A DNA stretch of 64,000 nucleotides from JAEUKA01 sp044228505 (GCA_044228505.1 JBGAUT010000001.1:313136-377135), one strand, 5' to 3'; shown: positions 55,465-63,631, counted from the first letter of the stretch. Notes: a model not told the origin generated them from the sequence alone. Made by a program: numbers and translations.

Positions 55465-57015
55465 ATGCAGAGCGATCAACTGGAAATTGGGGCGGTGTTT
55501 CATTCACGCTACCGAGTGGATGCCTTACTCGGTGAGGGCGGTATGGCGCTTGTGTACCTTGTCACAGAGCTTGGTGACGTACCGACGCTACATGCGCTTA
55601 AGTTGATTCGTCGCTCTGCGTTTTCTAATGAGGTTGCGCTCGCTATTGCCAAAGAGCGTTTTCGCTTGGAAGCGGAGATTCAAGCTCGTGTTCGCAGTCT
55701 TCATGTTGTGACAATCCATCGCTATGACCTTGCTGAAGACGGAACTCCTTATCTGCTGATGGAGTATTTGGATGGCGAAGACTTAGCGACTGTTCTTCGT
55801 CGTTGTAAGACGCTTCCGTTTCAAGTTGCTCGCTTGATTCTAAGTCAGGTTGCGCGTGCGTTGGCTGTGCTGCATGGACTAGGCATGGTCCACCGCGACC
55901 TCTCTCCAGCGAACATCTTTCTCGTCCGTCAAGGAGACCAAGCACCAGAGGCGGAGGTCTTCGTCAAACTGCTAGACTTCGGAATTTCCAAGAGCGCCAA
56001 GGTGCAGGGGGTTCCGCTCACCGACCCTGCGCTGCGGATTGGGAATCCTCCGTACATGGCACCGGAGTGCATCTTGCGCAAACGCAAGCCAGCATCCGGA
56101 GACACAGCAGATAGCGTAGATGCCGAGAGCTTCGATGCCCGCGCTGATCAGTTTAGCTTGGCAGCGATATTCTTTGAGATGCTCGCTGGCTACCGTGCAT
56201 TTTTGCCCAACGGTGACGATCCATCCGTTGCATTTGGGATGGTTCTAAATGCCGACCCGCTGTCGTACGAGGATCTTCCCCCGTGCTTTACGCCAGTCTT
56301 GCGTGAGATTCTGGGACGTGCGCTGAGCAAAACACCGAGCGATCGCTTTTTGAGTGTTGGAGAGTTTGTTGCGGCGCTCAATCGAATCGAGGCAGAGCCC
56401 AAGCCGCATGCTGAATTGAATCCGACCGGTGTGCCAAACAGTCGCTTGTCCATGCAACTCGCCTTGTGGATCGGACTGGCTTTCATATCACTCGTTCTTT
56501 GCGCCACGGCCTATGAGCCAGAACTCAAGAGCTTGTTCTTCTCGCCTCAGCCACAGGTTCCACGCTCCGTACACGAGCTGCCGGACTTGCTCCGCAACGA
56601 ACGGTCTGACCTCGCTCAACCGACAGCGGAGCTGGCGATTGTCGATGCAGCAACCAGAGACGCTGCGATCCCTGATGAGACAGTGCCCATTGATCCGGTG
56701 GTCAGGCCCCCCCCAATAAAGACCGGCATCAAGCACGCTCGAAAGCAGGGCTGTGTTGTGAAGTTTGACTTTCAAGACAGCAAGCAGGAAGACGCAGCCA
56801 AACCGGTGCTCGATGTATTTAGACAAGTGATCGCGGTCTGTCTGGCCCAGTGCGCAGCGGTGCGGGGTCAAATCGAGATTGTATCCATGCGGGAACTGCA
56901 CGCGGATTGGAGGGAGCGCCCGACTGAGAACAGTAGTCTGAGTCGGTGCCTAAATGAACGGATGCCAAAAGGGAAGGTTCTTCCAAAGCGAGCACGGGTG
57001 ATGAGGGAGCGGTGA
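55465..57015 (+). CDS. Transmembrane Ser/Thr protein kinase
   Basis: 516 aa. Complete Hanks kinase: Gly loop GEGGMALVY (23-31), lysine HALK (K46), HRDLSPAN (143-150), DFG (171-173), NPPYMAPE. A membrane segment (about 330-350) is followed by an extracytoplasmic domain with Cys (GCVVKFDF, VCLAQC, LSRCLNE). It is the first gene of a four-gene operon with a lipoprotein, a double-thioredoxin protein and an FHA/AAA+ regulator. It could phosphorylate partners read by the FHA proteins at 44829 and 58906 (inference). Confidence 0.9.
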   Translation: MQSDQLEIGAVFHSRYRVDALLGEGGMALVYLVTELGDVPTLHALKLIRRSAFSNEVALAIAKERFRLEAEIQARVRSLHVVTIHRYDLAEDGTPYLLMEYLDGEDLATVLRRCKTLPFQVARLILSQVARALAVLHGLGMVHRDLSPANIFLVRQGDQAPEAEVFVKLLDFGISKSAKVQGVPLTDPALRIGNPPYMAPECILRKRKPASGDTADSVDAESFDARADQFSLAAIFFEMLAGYRAFLPNGDDPSVAFGMVLNADPLSYEDLPPCFTPVLREILGRALSKTPSDRFLSVGEFVAALNRIEAEPKPHAELNPTGVPNSRLSMQLALWIGLAFISLVLCATAYEPELKSLFFSPQPQVPRSVHELPDLLRNERSDLAQPTAELAIVDAATRDAAIPDETVPIDPVVRPPPIKTGIKHARKQGCVVKFDFQDSKQEDAAKPVLDVFRQVIAVCLAQCAAVRGQIEIVSMRELHADWRERPTENSSLSRCLNERMPKGKVLPKRARVMRER

Positions 57016-57017
57016 GC

Positions 57018-57821
57018 ATGTCAGTGACAACTCAATGGATGAACAAGTGGTGCCTGATCGGACTGATCATTCTTCTCCCATTGGGAGGTTGTCCTGAAGG
57101 GGATCCGCGTCCCGATCCACCCCCAGGAATCGGGCGGACTTCACCAGAGTCTCAGCAGATGCAGCAGTTCCGTGCTCAGCTTGCGCTCATTGCCAGCAAA
57201 GCCATATGTTCGCCAGAGGTCCGCTCCCTGATCCGTCTTGTCGAGCATGAGTGTGGAGTGCGCGAATGTCCTGCTGACGATCTGCGAACGCTGACGCGTC
57301 AGGTAGAGCCGCATCAGCGCTTTATGTGGCTGATGCGTGACGTGCCTCACGTCGTGGTCTACCTACGGGATGGCTACCAAGGACTGGCTCCCAAGGAATC
57401 GATGGTTGAGGAACGCTACGCACGACTGCGTGAGCTACTGAAGCCACCATGGCTCGAATTTAGCAAGGTCTGGATTGTTGCTCATAGCTCGGTAAAAGAG
57501 ACCAATCGCGACTTTGCGGCTCTGGATCGCGCCAGCAAGGTACATCAAGCGATCTTGCAACTTCGCTATGAGCCGAAGCAGCAGCGGCTTGCGGCGTCTC
57601 ACGTCATCAAGATGAGCTACGACTTTCCACTGGTTGAGCCGACCTTGAAGCAGCAACAGCAGCAGCGTCAAGCATCGGGAAAGACCGAGTATCTGACCAA
57701 CCTCGATCTGCTGGACAGGAACATCATGCTGAGGGCAGACATGCCCATCACTGGAGAGCCCCTCGATTCTTCCAAAGGAGTCTGGGTGTTCCTTCTTGAC
57801 TGTGTCGGAGACCACTCATGA
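57018..57821 (+). CDS. Hypothetical lipoprotein
   Basis: 267 aa from ATG 57018 (a GTG at 57012 is also in frame). Signal peptide with lipobox LPLGGC. A helical part (about 40-110) with C61/C77/C82 is followed by a region VWIVAHSSVKETN ... LDRASKVHQAILQL that weakly resembles an OmpA-like peptidoglycan-binding fold. It overlaps the stop region of the kinase gene and is directly coupled to the thioredoxin gene (4-base overlap). Confidence 0.55.
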   Translation: MSVTTQWMNKWCLIGLIILLPLGGCPEGDPRPDPPPGIGRTSPESQQMQQFRAQLALIASKAICSPEVRSLIRLVEHECGVRECPADDLRTLTRQVEPHQRFMWLMRDVPHVVVYLRDGYQGLAPKESMVEERYARLRELLKPPWLEFSKVWIVAHSSVKETNRDFAALDRASKVHQAILQLRYEPKQQRLAASHVIKMSYDFPLVEPTLKQQQQQRQASGKTEYLTNLDLLDRNIMLRADMPITGEPLDSSKGVWVFLLDCVGDHS

Positions 57822-58885
57822 CAGGAATGAACACGGTACGAGCTCGCGTCGGCTATATGTTCCGTCTGTTTCTGATGATGCTGGCTCTCAGCACCTGCAC
57901 CAAGGCATCGGCGACACCTGCGGATTCGGAGCAACGGCTGCTTCACCTGCGGCTGGATGTGGGATCCTTGAAGTTATGGCAAAACGATTCTCTTCAAGAG
58001 GATACTCTGCGTTTGCACAAGTCGATCACCGTCGTACATCTCTTTTCTCTCGATTGTCCACCTTGTCTGGACGAGCTTCCGCAGCTCAAGAGTCTGTTCC
58101 GCGACGGATTGCCTGACATTGACTATGTCTTGGTGTTGGAAACCCCAGATCCGCCGCGAATCAGAGACTTTCTCCGGAAGCACGCTGCCATCCTTCCGCA
58201 AGTACCTCTTTACATCAGCACGGACAAGCGCATGCGCAGCACGGCTCAGCTTGGAATCGAGACAGTCCCTGTTACACTTCTTCTTGACGATCAACAGGTG
58301 GTTCGGCAGGCATTTGTGGGAAGTCTCAAGGAGCGACGGACACTTTACGAGAGTGCCCAAACTCGTCTGACACGTGCGATTGGAATGCGTCAACCATTGT
58401 TCGTGAGCAGAGACGAACTGGGTGCATACCCCTTGGGTTTGGAGCGCTTGCTGAATCGACGGATTGATGTCAATGCGCTGCTTACTACGGTCGGGACTGC
58501 TAGCCAGCGGGAACGGAAGCAAGCGCCCAAGCTTCAACTCGTCTACCTTGGCAGTGCCGATTGCCAAGAGTGTCAAACGGATCTTCGGACACGGCTCCCC
58601 AGGATCATTGAGGGATGGGCCGGTCATTCTGAGATCCGTTATGTCTTCCTTGATTGCTCCCAGGATGGAATGGAACGGAACCAGGTGTCAGCAGATGCTG
58701 TCTTGGAAAAGAGGATCGAGCGAGGTCGCTGCGATCAGGGCAACCTCATGCCGCTGTGGCAGCAAGACAAACGGCCCGTCCTGCTCTTGCTGGATTCGGA
58801 CTCCATCATTCGTGATGCATTTGTGGGTTCGATACCTCCCGGTGTAGGTCGTGCAATGCGACGGCTTGTTGAACTGAACCACTAG
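57818..58885 (+). CDS. Exported protein with two thioredoxin-like domains
   Basis: 355 aa. Signal peptide (LFLMMLALSTCTKASA). The first thioredoxin-like domain has CPPC (about residues 79-82, SLDCPPCLDELP) and the second CQEC (about 249-252, SADCQECQTDL), each followed by a cis-Pro-like region (VPVTLLL, RPVLLLL). Such proteins reduce or form disulfides in the periplasm. Several pilin-like and TadG-like products of this cluster are Cys-rich, so disulfide handling of them is a reasonable guess. Confidence 0.8.
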   Translation: MTGMNTVRARVGYMFRLFLMMLALSTCTKASATPADSEQRLLHLRLDVGSLKLWQNDSLQEDTLRLHKSITVVHLFSLDCPPCLDELPQLKSLFRDGLPDIDYVLVLETPDPPRIRDFLRKHAAILPQVPLYISTDKRMRSTAQLGIETVPVTLLLDDQQVVRQAFVGSLKERRTLYESAQTRLTRAIGMRQPLFVSRDELGAYPLGLERLLNRRIDVNALLTTVGTASQRERKQAPKLQLVYLGSADCQECQTDLRTRLPRIIEGWAGHSEIRYVFLDCSQDGMERNQVSADAVLEKRIERGRCDQGNLMPLWQQDKRPVLLLLDSDSIIRDAFVGSIPPGVGRAMRRLVELNH

Positions 58886-58905
58886 AACAAAAAGAGGGTG
58901 TCCGC

Positions 58906-60588
58906 GTGCGGTCCAATCATTCAACGGTGGCTAGTGAGGTTCTGCGCACGGCGATCACCCAAGAGTTCCCTTTCGAAGAACTACTTTCAGAGGTTGATCA
59001 AGAATGGGCGCTGATCATCCTCTGGTCCGCAAAAGAACCTCATCGTGTGGGGGAAGTTGCATTGCTTGGGCGGAACTCACAGCGATGGGTACTCGGTCGC
59101 TGTCCTACGGAAGAGTCTGATCAAGAGCCACGTGCGGAACCAGGAACACTAGACGCCCGCGCTGTTATGTTCTTTCGGCAGCGCCCGGATGGCTGTGCGT
59201 CGGTGGGGGTTGCCCAGGCGCAGGCTTCGCCGTATCTGCTTGGAGAAGGTCTTTCACGGCGCCAACTATTGATCGATGTTGATGAACATCTGCTCCGACT
59301 GACCAACATCGGTCGATGCGAGCTTCTCATCAATGGTGTCTCCATTCGCAGCGGTGCCGCTTCTAGTGGCATGACCATTCACTTGCGTGACCAGCTTCTT
59401 TTGTACTGCACGCACAGACCGCGTAGTTGGTCCGCCTGCCGAGACTTCCCTCAAGACGCGATTCGCGGATTCGGGGAGGCAGATGTGTTTGGAATTGTTG
59501 GGGAAAGTCCTACGGTCTGGCTTCTCCGTGAGCGTGCTGCACTGCTGGCTGCTGGTCGCGCCAACATCCTTATCTTGGGAGAGAGTGGAACCGGCAAGGA
59601 GCTTACCGCGCAAGCCATTCATCAACTGTCTGAGCGACGAAATCGCGCAATGGTTTCCACGAACATTGCAGCCATTGCACCAGGTCTGGCCCCCGTGCAG
59701 CTCTTTGGGAACCGCAAGGGATTTCCCGAAAGTAAGATGCCGGAAAGCAAAGGACTGGTTGGTGCAGCGGATGGCTCCACTCTCTTTCTGGACGAGATCG
59801 GAGACATGCCGCTGGAAGTTCAGCCGATGTTTCTGCGGGTCACAGAAGAGCGTCGCGAATACCAGCGTTTGGGGGAAGAGGATCGCCCACCCCGTTTCTC
59901 TGACTTCCGGCTCCTAGGCGCAACCAACCGGCCTGAAAAATTACGCATTGAACTGCGCCGTCGATTTCAGCGCACCATCGAGGTCCCAAGGCTTCAAGAG
60001 CGACGAGAGGACATTCCTTTGTTGGTAAACCACTTGCTTCGGGAATGCCGCAAGGCTGGGGACTCTGAAGCAGCACGGTTCTTCTCTGGTGATCAACCGG
60101 CGCTACATCCTTTGCTCGTGGAGTATCTGGTTCATTATGAATACCAGACGCATGTTTCAGAAATTGGACTCCTGCTAGGACAGGCGATGGCTCGTAGCCG
60201 TGGTTCCGTGATCTTGCCGTGTTCGGCGTGGATAAGGACCATGCCGTTTGACTCCTCGCAGTTGTGTGCTTCGGCCAAGACTCCCGAACTCGGAAGGGTG
60301 ATTCAACCCCTGCCTATGGTTGCACAAGTGGGGTCGGATCAGGGGGTCGCTACACCAACCCCCCCGATACTTGATCGTCCACGTTTGGTGCGGGAACTAC
60401 GTGGTCGAATAGAGAAGCTAAAGGATGCCGAGCGGTGTCTGCTGCATGATTTGATCAGCAAGAGCTATCAAGAGTGCAACGGTGATCATACCGCCGCTGC
60501 TGCGAGCTTGGGGCTCAACAGATTCCAGCTGTATCGATTGCTAAACCGCCTGAACTGGAAGCCCGTGCGGATCCTTGCTGAAAAGTAG
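58906..60588 (+). CDS. FHA/AAA+ sigma-54-type regulator without GAFTGA
   Basis: 560 aa from GTG 58906. An FHA-like domain (about 110-170; LSRRQLLIDVDEHLLRLTN, CELLINGVSIRSG) precedes a sigma-54-activator AAA+ domain with Walker A GESGTGKE and Walker B GSTLFLDEIGDM. The GAFTGA loop needed to contact sigma-54 is replaced by a GFPESKMPES-type sequence. A Fis-like helix-turn-helix is at the end (GDHTAAAASLGLNRFQLYRLL). As written it should not activate sigma-54 promoters; it may repress, co-regulate by heteromerising, or act by DNA binding alone. Confidence 0.85.
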   Translation: MRSNHSTVASEVLRTAITQEFPFEELLSEVDQEWALIILWSAKEPHRVGEVALLGRNSQRWVLGRCPTEESDQEPRAEPGTLDARAVMFFRQRPDGCASVGVAQAQASPYLLGEGLSRRQLLIDVDEHLLRLTNIGRCELLINGVSIRSGAASSGMTIHLRDQLLLYCTHRPRSWSACRDFPQDAIRGFGEADVFGIVGESPTVWLLRERAALLAAGRANILILGESGTGKELTAQAIHQLSERRNRAMVSTNIAAIAPGLAPVQLFGNRKGFPESKMPESKGLVGAADGSTLFLDEIGDMPLEVQPMFLRVTEERREYQRLGEEDRPPRFSDFRLLGATNRPEKLRIELRRRFQRTIEVPRLQERREDIPLLVNHLLRECRKAGDSEAARFFSGDQPALHPLLVEYLVHYEYQTHVSEIGLLLGQAMARSRGSVILPCSAWIRTMPFDSSQLCASAKTPELGRVIQPLPMVAQVGSDQGVATPTPPILDRPRLVRELRGRIEKLKDAERCLLHDLISKSYQECNGDHTAAAASLGLNRFQLYRLLNRLNWKPVRILAEK

Positions 60589-60633
60589 AAACCGTCTCGT
60601 CCAAATAGCAAGGTGGATTTCTACCCCTCCCAT

Positions 60634-60840
60634 CTATTCCGACGCTTCGTCGGGTGCCGCTTGATCTGAGCCGGGTCGCAGCGCGAGCAGACCCAGCGCT
60701 AGCAGCACTCCGCAAGGAAGGATCGAGAGCAGTGCAAACCGAACACCATTTCGGCCTAGCTGATCTGCAATGCGCCCGATACACAGGGCAGGAAACACAA
60801 CGACTAACAAAATGCCTACTAACAATCCTACCGCTTGCAT
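60634..60840 (-). CDS. Small two-TM membrane protein next to the HINT toxin
   Basis: 68 aa from ATG 60840 (AGGAGG six bases upstream; the longer upstream frame is not needed). Two hydrophobic segments (MQAVGLLVGILLVVVFP and LLSILPCGVLLALGLLAL) and a short polar tail. It is divergent from the pilin-leader HINT/ParB-like toxin and shares its regulatory region, with its own -24/-12 element. An immunity, holin-like or accessory role is possible, but nothing but position supports it. Confidence 0.6.
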   Translation of the reverse strand: MQAVGLLVGILLVVVFPALCIGRIADQLGRNGVRFALLSILPCGVLLALGLLALRPGSDQAAPDEASE

Positions 60841-60873
60841 AAGTGACCTCCTTGCTGGTCTGACTGCACAACG

Positions 60874-60889
60874 CAGCAAATAGCATTCC
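60874..60889 (-). promoter_or_regulatory. Candidate sigma-54 promoter of the small membrane protein
   Basis: On the minus strand CGGAATGCTATTTGCT: -12 TTGCT perfect, -24 GG with two deviations. 33 bases upstream of ATG 60840. Confidence 0.5.
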
Positions 60890-60980
60890 GTGAGGTGAAA
60901 GCTCCGTCCGTAGCTCGCTGGTACACGTGGAAGCAGGCTGAGTCGGCTTTGCACAGAGTGGACTGCTCTGGATGGATCTC

Positions 60981-60994
60981 CGCACAGATGTGCG
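60981..60994. promoter_or_regulatory. Perfect dyad CGCACA-GA-TGTGCG, candidate activator site
   Basis: Both halves exact. First of two copies between divergent -24/-12 promoters. Confidence 0.7.
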
Positions 60995-61004
60995 CAATGG
61001 GATG

Positions 61005-61018
61005 CACACAGGTGTGCG
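61005..61018. promoter_or_regulatory. Dyad copy CACACA-GG-TGTGCG, candidate activator site
   Basis: One mismatch to the dyad; 24 bases from the previous copy start to start, similar to the 25-base spacing at the other toxin gene. Confidence 0.6.
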
Positions 61019-61099
61019 ATAGGGGTGGTGATTAGCGATCTCAATAGCATTCATGGCAAGGCCTCACTCAGCTTCGGCTCCAACTCGGTGCATAGGCAC

Positions 61100-61115
61100 T
61101 GGCATGGCGAGTGCA
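61100..61115 (+). promoter_or_regulatory. Candidate sigma-54 promoter of the HINT/ParB-like toxin gene
   Basis: TGGCATGGCGAGTGCA: -24 TGGCATG, -12 GTGCA, ideal spacing. It closely resembles the other toxin promoter (TGGCACGGTCAGTGCA), including GTGCA at -12. 70 bases upstream of ATG 61186. Confidence 0.65.
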
Positions 61116-61185
61116 GCGGTTGTGACAAGTACACCTTGCTGCGCGTTGGGTGGTGTGTGCATCTCTTCTGCCTGGAGCCAATGAA

Positions 61186-62793
61186 ATGTGCGGTCCCTCC
61201 GAATCAGCCAAACACGATCAACAAGCTGCTTATGTTCGCTGTTCCAGGGGGCTCCGTGCAGCGTGGCGCGATCAGCAAGGTCTAGCAGCAGCAGAAAAGG
61301 CGCTGCTGGCATTGGTTGCGTTAGCCATGATCTTGATGGTTGGCAGGATCATCCTCAACGGTTCTCGGGTCGCATCCGATCGATCGGTCGCGATGCTTAC
61401 AGAGTCATCCGCTGCACCTGCCATTTCTTGGAATGACAGTGGCAGTCCATCAGGTGGTACCACTTTGGGCGACGGATCCTCTGGGTCGAAAGGTGGCGGC
61501 TTCCTTGATGGCCTTGGGGGGGCTCTCTCCGATGGTTGGGGAGCAGTAAAGGAAGCGGGACGTCAAGTCGGGGGCTTCGTGAATGGCGTCGGGACGGGCG
61601 CTGTGGAAATGGTCAAAGGTACCGCTGAGCTTGTCTGGAGCGTCGGTAAGATGACTGTTGGTGAGCTCATTGATCCTGCCGCTGCGCAGGCAGAGCGGGA
61701 CAAGTGGGGCCAGGTCATTTCGGCAATAGCCGAAGATCCGGGTAAGGTCTGGGACGCCATCACAGAGCCAATCGTTGAATCGTGGAACCGTGGGGATTAC
61801 GGAGAAGCGATTGGCAGAGGAGCCTTTGAGGTTGCATCCACTGTCGTGGGTCCGAAAGGACTCAACAAGATCGGGACCATTGGCAAGGTCAGTAGCAAGG
61901 CCGACGATGTCGCCCGGATTGGGAATGCACTGGATGACGTTGCCAAGACGGGTAGCAAGCTCGATGACGCTGGCAGAGTTGGCAACAAGCTGGATGAAGC
62001 GGCCGATGCGAGCCGTATTTCGTCTACTGGACCACGAAAGGTCTGTGAGGGCCCAAGTTGCCTGTGTTTTTCGTCAGACACTCCTGTGATGACCGCCAGT
62101 GGTCCACAGCCCATCTCTGAGCTACGGCCAGGAGACCTGGTCCTGTCGAAAGACGAACAGACAGGCGAGACCGCGCTACGTTCAATTGTATCAGTCTTCG
62201 TGACGCCCGAGCGACCGCTGATGGCCCTAACGATTCAGACAGAGTCGGGCCAGACAGAGACCCTACGACTCACTGACTCGCACCCGATGTACGCCAAGGG
62301 CAGGGGCTTTGTTGCCGCACGCGAGCTTCTGTCTGGTGACGAGCTGGTCAACTCGGCTGGTGCACGTCTGATAGTGGTCGGCAGTGAGTCTCTTTCCGAG
62401 CGAGACACCGTCTACAACCTAGAGGTCGAAGGCTTCCACACCTACTTCGCCGGTCGGCTGGAAGCGTGGGCGCACAACATGTGTGTGCCAGCCGGGCATT
62501 TAGCTGTGTCTGACTTGAGGCCCACGCATTTTCCGACGAAATCTAAGAAAGACATGCAAGCGCTGCTTGATGATATTAAGGAAAATGGAATACAGGATAG
62601 TGTAAAATATGTTGAATACCAAGGTGAGAAATATATCGTAGATGGGCACCATAGGTTCTTTGCTGCTAGAACACTTGGCATTAAGAATGTTCCGGCAGAA
62701 GCTGTTTCTCTTCCTTATCAGGGTTATAAATCCGTTGCCGATTTGGCTTTGGAAGGAAAAATGCCGAAGTATTGGCCCTGGCTGAAAAGGTGA
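61186..62793 (+). CDS. Prepilin-leader protein fused to HINT and ParB-like toxin domains
   Basis: 535 aa from ATG 61186 (GGAG eight bases upstream; an in-frame GTG at 61150 is the alternative). N-terminus: DQQG-LAAAEKALLALVALAMIL, prepilin site after G32 with Glu at +5 (E37). A Gly/Asp/Lys-rich helical stretch (about 75-290, including a VARIGNALDDVAKTGSKLDD repeat) leads to a HINT-type autoprocessing domain (C292/C294 in CLCFSSDTPV, GDLVLS, end WAHN at 428-431 followed by MC). The C-terminal module (about 445-535) is ParB/Srx-like with DGHHR at 486-490. That tip is strongly AT-rich. Delivery through the Tad machine is inferred from the shared leader. Confidence 0.82.
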   Translation: MCGPSESAKHDQQAAYVRCSRGLRAAWRDQQGLAAAEKALLALVALAMILMVGRIILNGSRVASDRSVAMLTESSAAPAISWNDSGSPSGGTTLGDGSSGSKGGGFLDGLGGALSDGWGAVKEAGRQVGGFVNGVGTGAVEMVKGTAELVWSVGKMTVGELIDPAAAQAERDKWGQVISAIAEDPGKVWDAITEPIVESWNRGDYGEAIGRGAFEVASTVVGPKGLNKIGTIGKVSSKADDVARIGNALDDVAKTGSKLDDAGRVGNKLDEAADASRISSTGPRKVCEGPSCLCFSSDTPVMTASGPQPISELRPGDLVLSKDEQTGETALRSIVSVFVTPERPLMALTIQTESGQTETLRLTDSHPMYAKGRGFVAARELLSGDELVNSAGARLIVVGSESLSERDTVYNLEVEGFHTYFAGRLEAWAHNMCVPAGHLAVSDLRPTHFPTKSKKDMQALLDDIKENGIQDSVKYVEYQGEKYIVDGHHRFFAARTLGIKNVPAEAVSLPYQGYKSVADLALEGKMPKYWPWLKR

Positions 62794-62846
62794 CGTATTG
62801 CCTGCCTATCCGGTTAAGACACATTCACCGTAGCTAGGCGTAGGTT

Positions 62847-63269
62847 TTGGAATTCACCACCTTCGTCGGTGGTCACGCAGGATCCCGGAGCGATTCAGTC
62901 GCTGGCAAAACGCTCCACGGCGGCAGCGGATTTGTTCGGCAAGAGCACTTCGATCACTCGACGCTGCTACGCTGTCATTTTGCCGGTGCACGGCTGTGTG
63001 GGGTGACGTTCTCACATACCAAAGCAGAAGGTTGCGACCTGCGGGGGGCCGACCTTGTGAAGGCGGAGTTGTATCGCTCTGACTTGCGCGGCGCTTGTTT
63101 GGACGGGGCAAACTTGACAAGGGTGACGATAATTGGCTGCGACCTTCGCGGCGCAAGCGTGCGCCAGGCGGATCTTTCTGCTGCGATAGTGTCAGAGTGC
63201 GATCTGCGCGGGGCAGCGCTGGATGGCTCAAACCTCAGCCATGCCTATCTATCCAAGAATCAACAATAA
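62847..63269 (+). CDS. Pentapeptide-repeat protein (candidate immunity protein)
   Basis: 140 aa from a TTG start (no ATG in the region; start uncertain). From about residue 45 it shows A(D/N)LxG-type pentapeptide repeats (CDLRGADLVKAELYRSDLRG, CDLRGASVRQADLS), which fold into a right-handed beta-helix. Some such proteins mimic DNA and protect from topoisomerase poisons or nucleases. Being 53 bases after the HINT/ParB-like toxin gene, it is a candidate immunity protein; that is inference. Confidence 0.65.
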   Translation: MEFTTFVGGHAGSRSDSVAGKTLHGGSGFVRQEHFDHSTLLRCHFAGARLCGVTFSHTKAEGCDLRGADLVKAELYRSDLRGACLDGANLTRVTIIGCDLRGASVRQADLSAAIVSECDLRGAALDGSNLSHAYLSKNQQ

Positions 63270-63390
63270 TAATTTGTATAAGAGTCAGCCCGACGCTCAG
63301 ACGGCACGACTTGTGGCCGAACTGGAGCGGATGCGCCGCGTGGTGGCCGAGATCACGGCGGAGAATCTGGAGCTGAAAAAAAGACGCTAG
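63241..63390 (+). pseudogene. Transposase-like fragment (IS3 OrfA-type leucine zipper)
   Basis: 49 aa from ATG 63241: the C-terminal half (TARLVAELERMRRVVAEITA, then ENLELKKRR) looks like the coiled-coil end of IS3-type OrfA proteins. No helix-turn-helix precedes it. It overlaps the end of the pentapeptide gene, so the latter may have been disrupted or trimmed by a transposition event. Region 63391-63631 shows nothing I can support. Confidence 0.35.
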
Positions 63391-63631
63391 GGCTGCAAGG
63401 AAGAGTCCGTTTGAGTGCGCAAACAAAACAGGAAGACAGAGCCCGACAGACCAGAAGAACCGAAAACCGCAGCCAACTGGCTGCCTAACCGAGCCCAGCC
63501 ATTACAATCTCGGGACAGGAAAAAAGTCCAAGTTGACCTGAAGCGCAACACCATCGCTATTCACCTAGCGGACGCCACCTGACTTGAGCTTTCTTGGCGG
63601 CATGAAGAACGCCAAAGAAGCGGGGAGCGGG

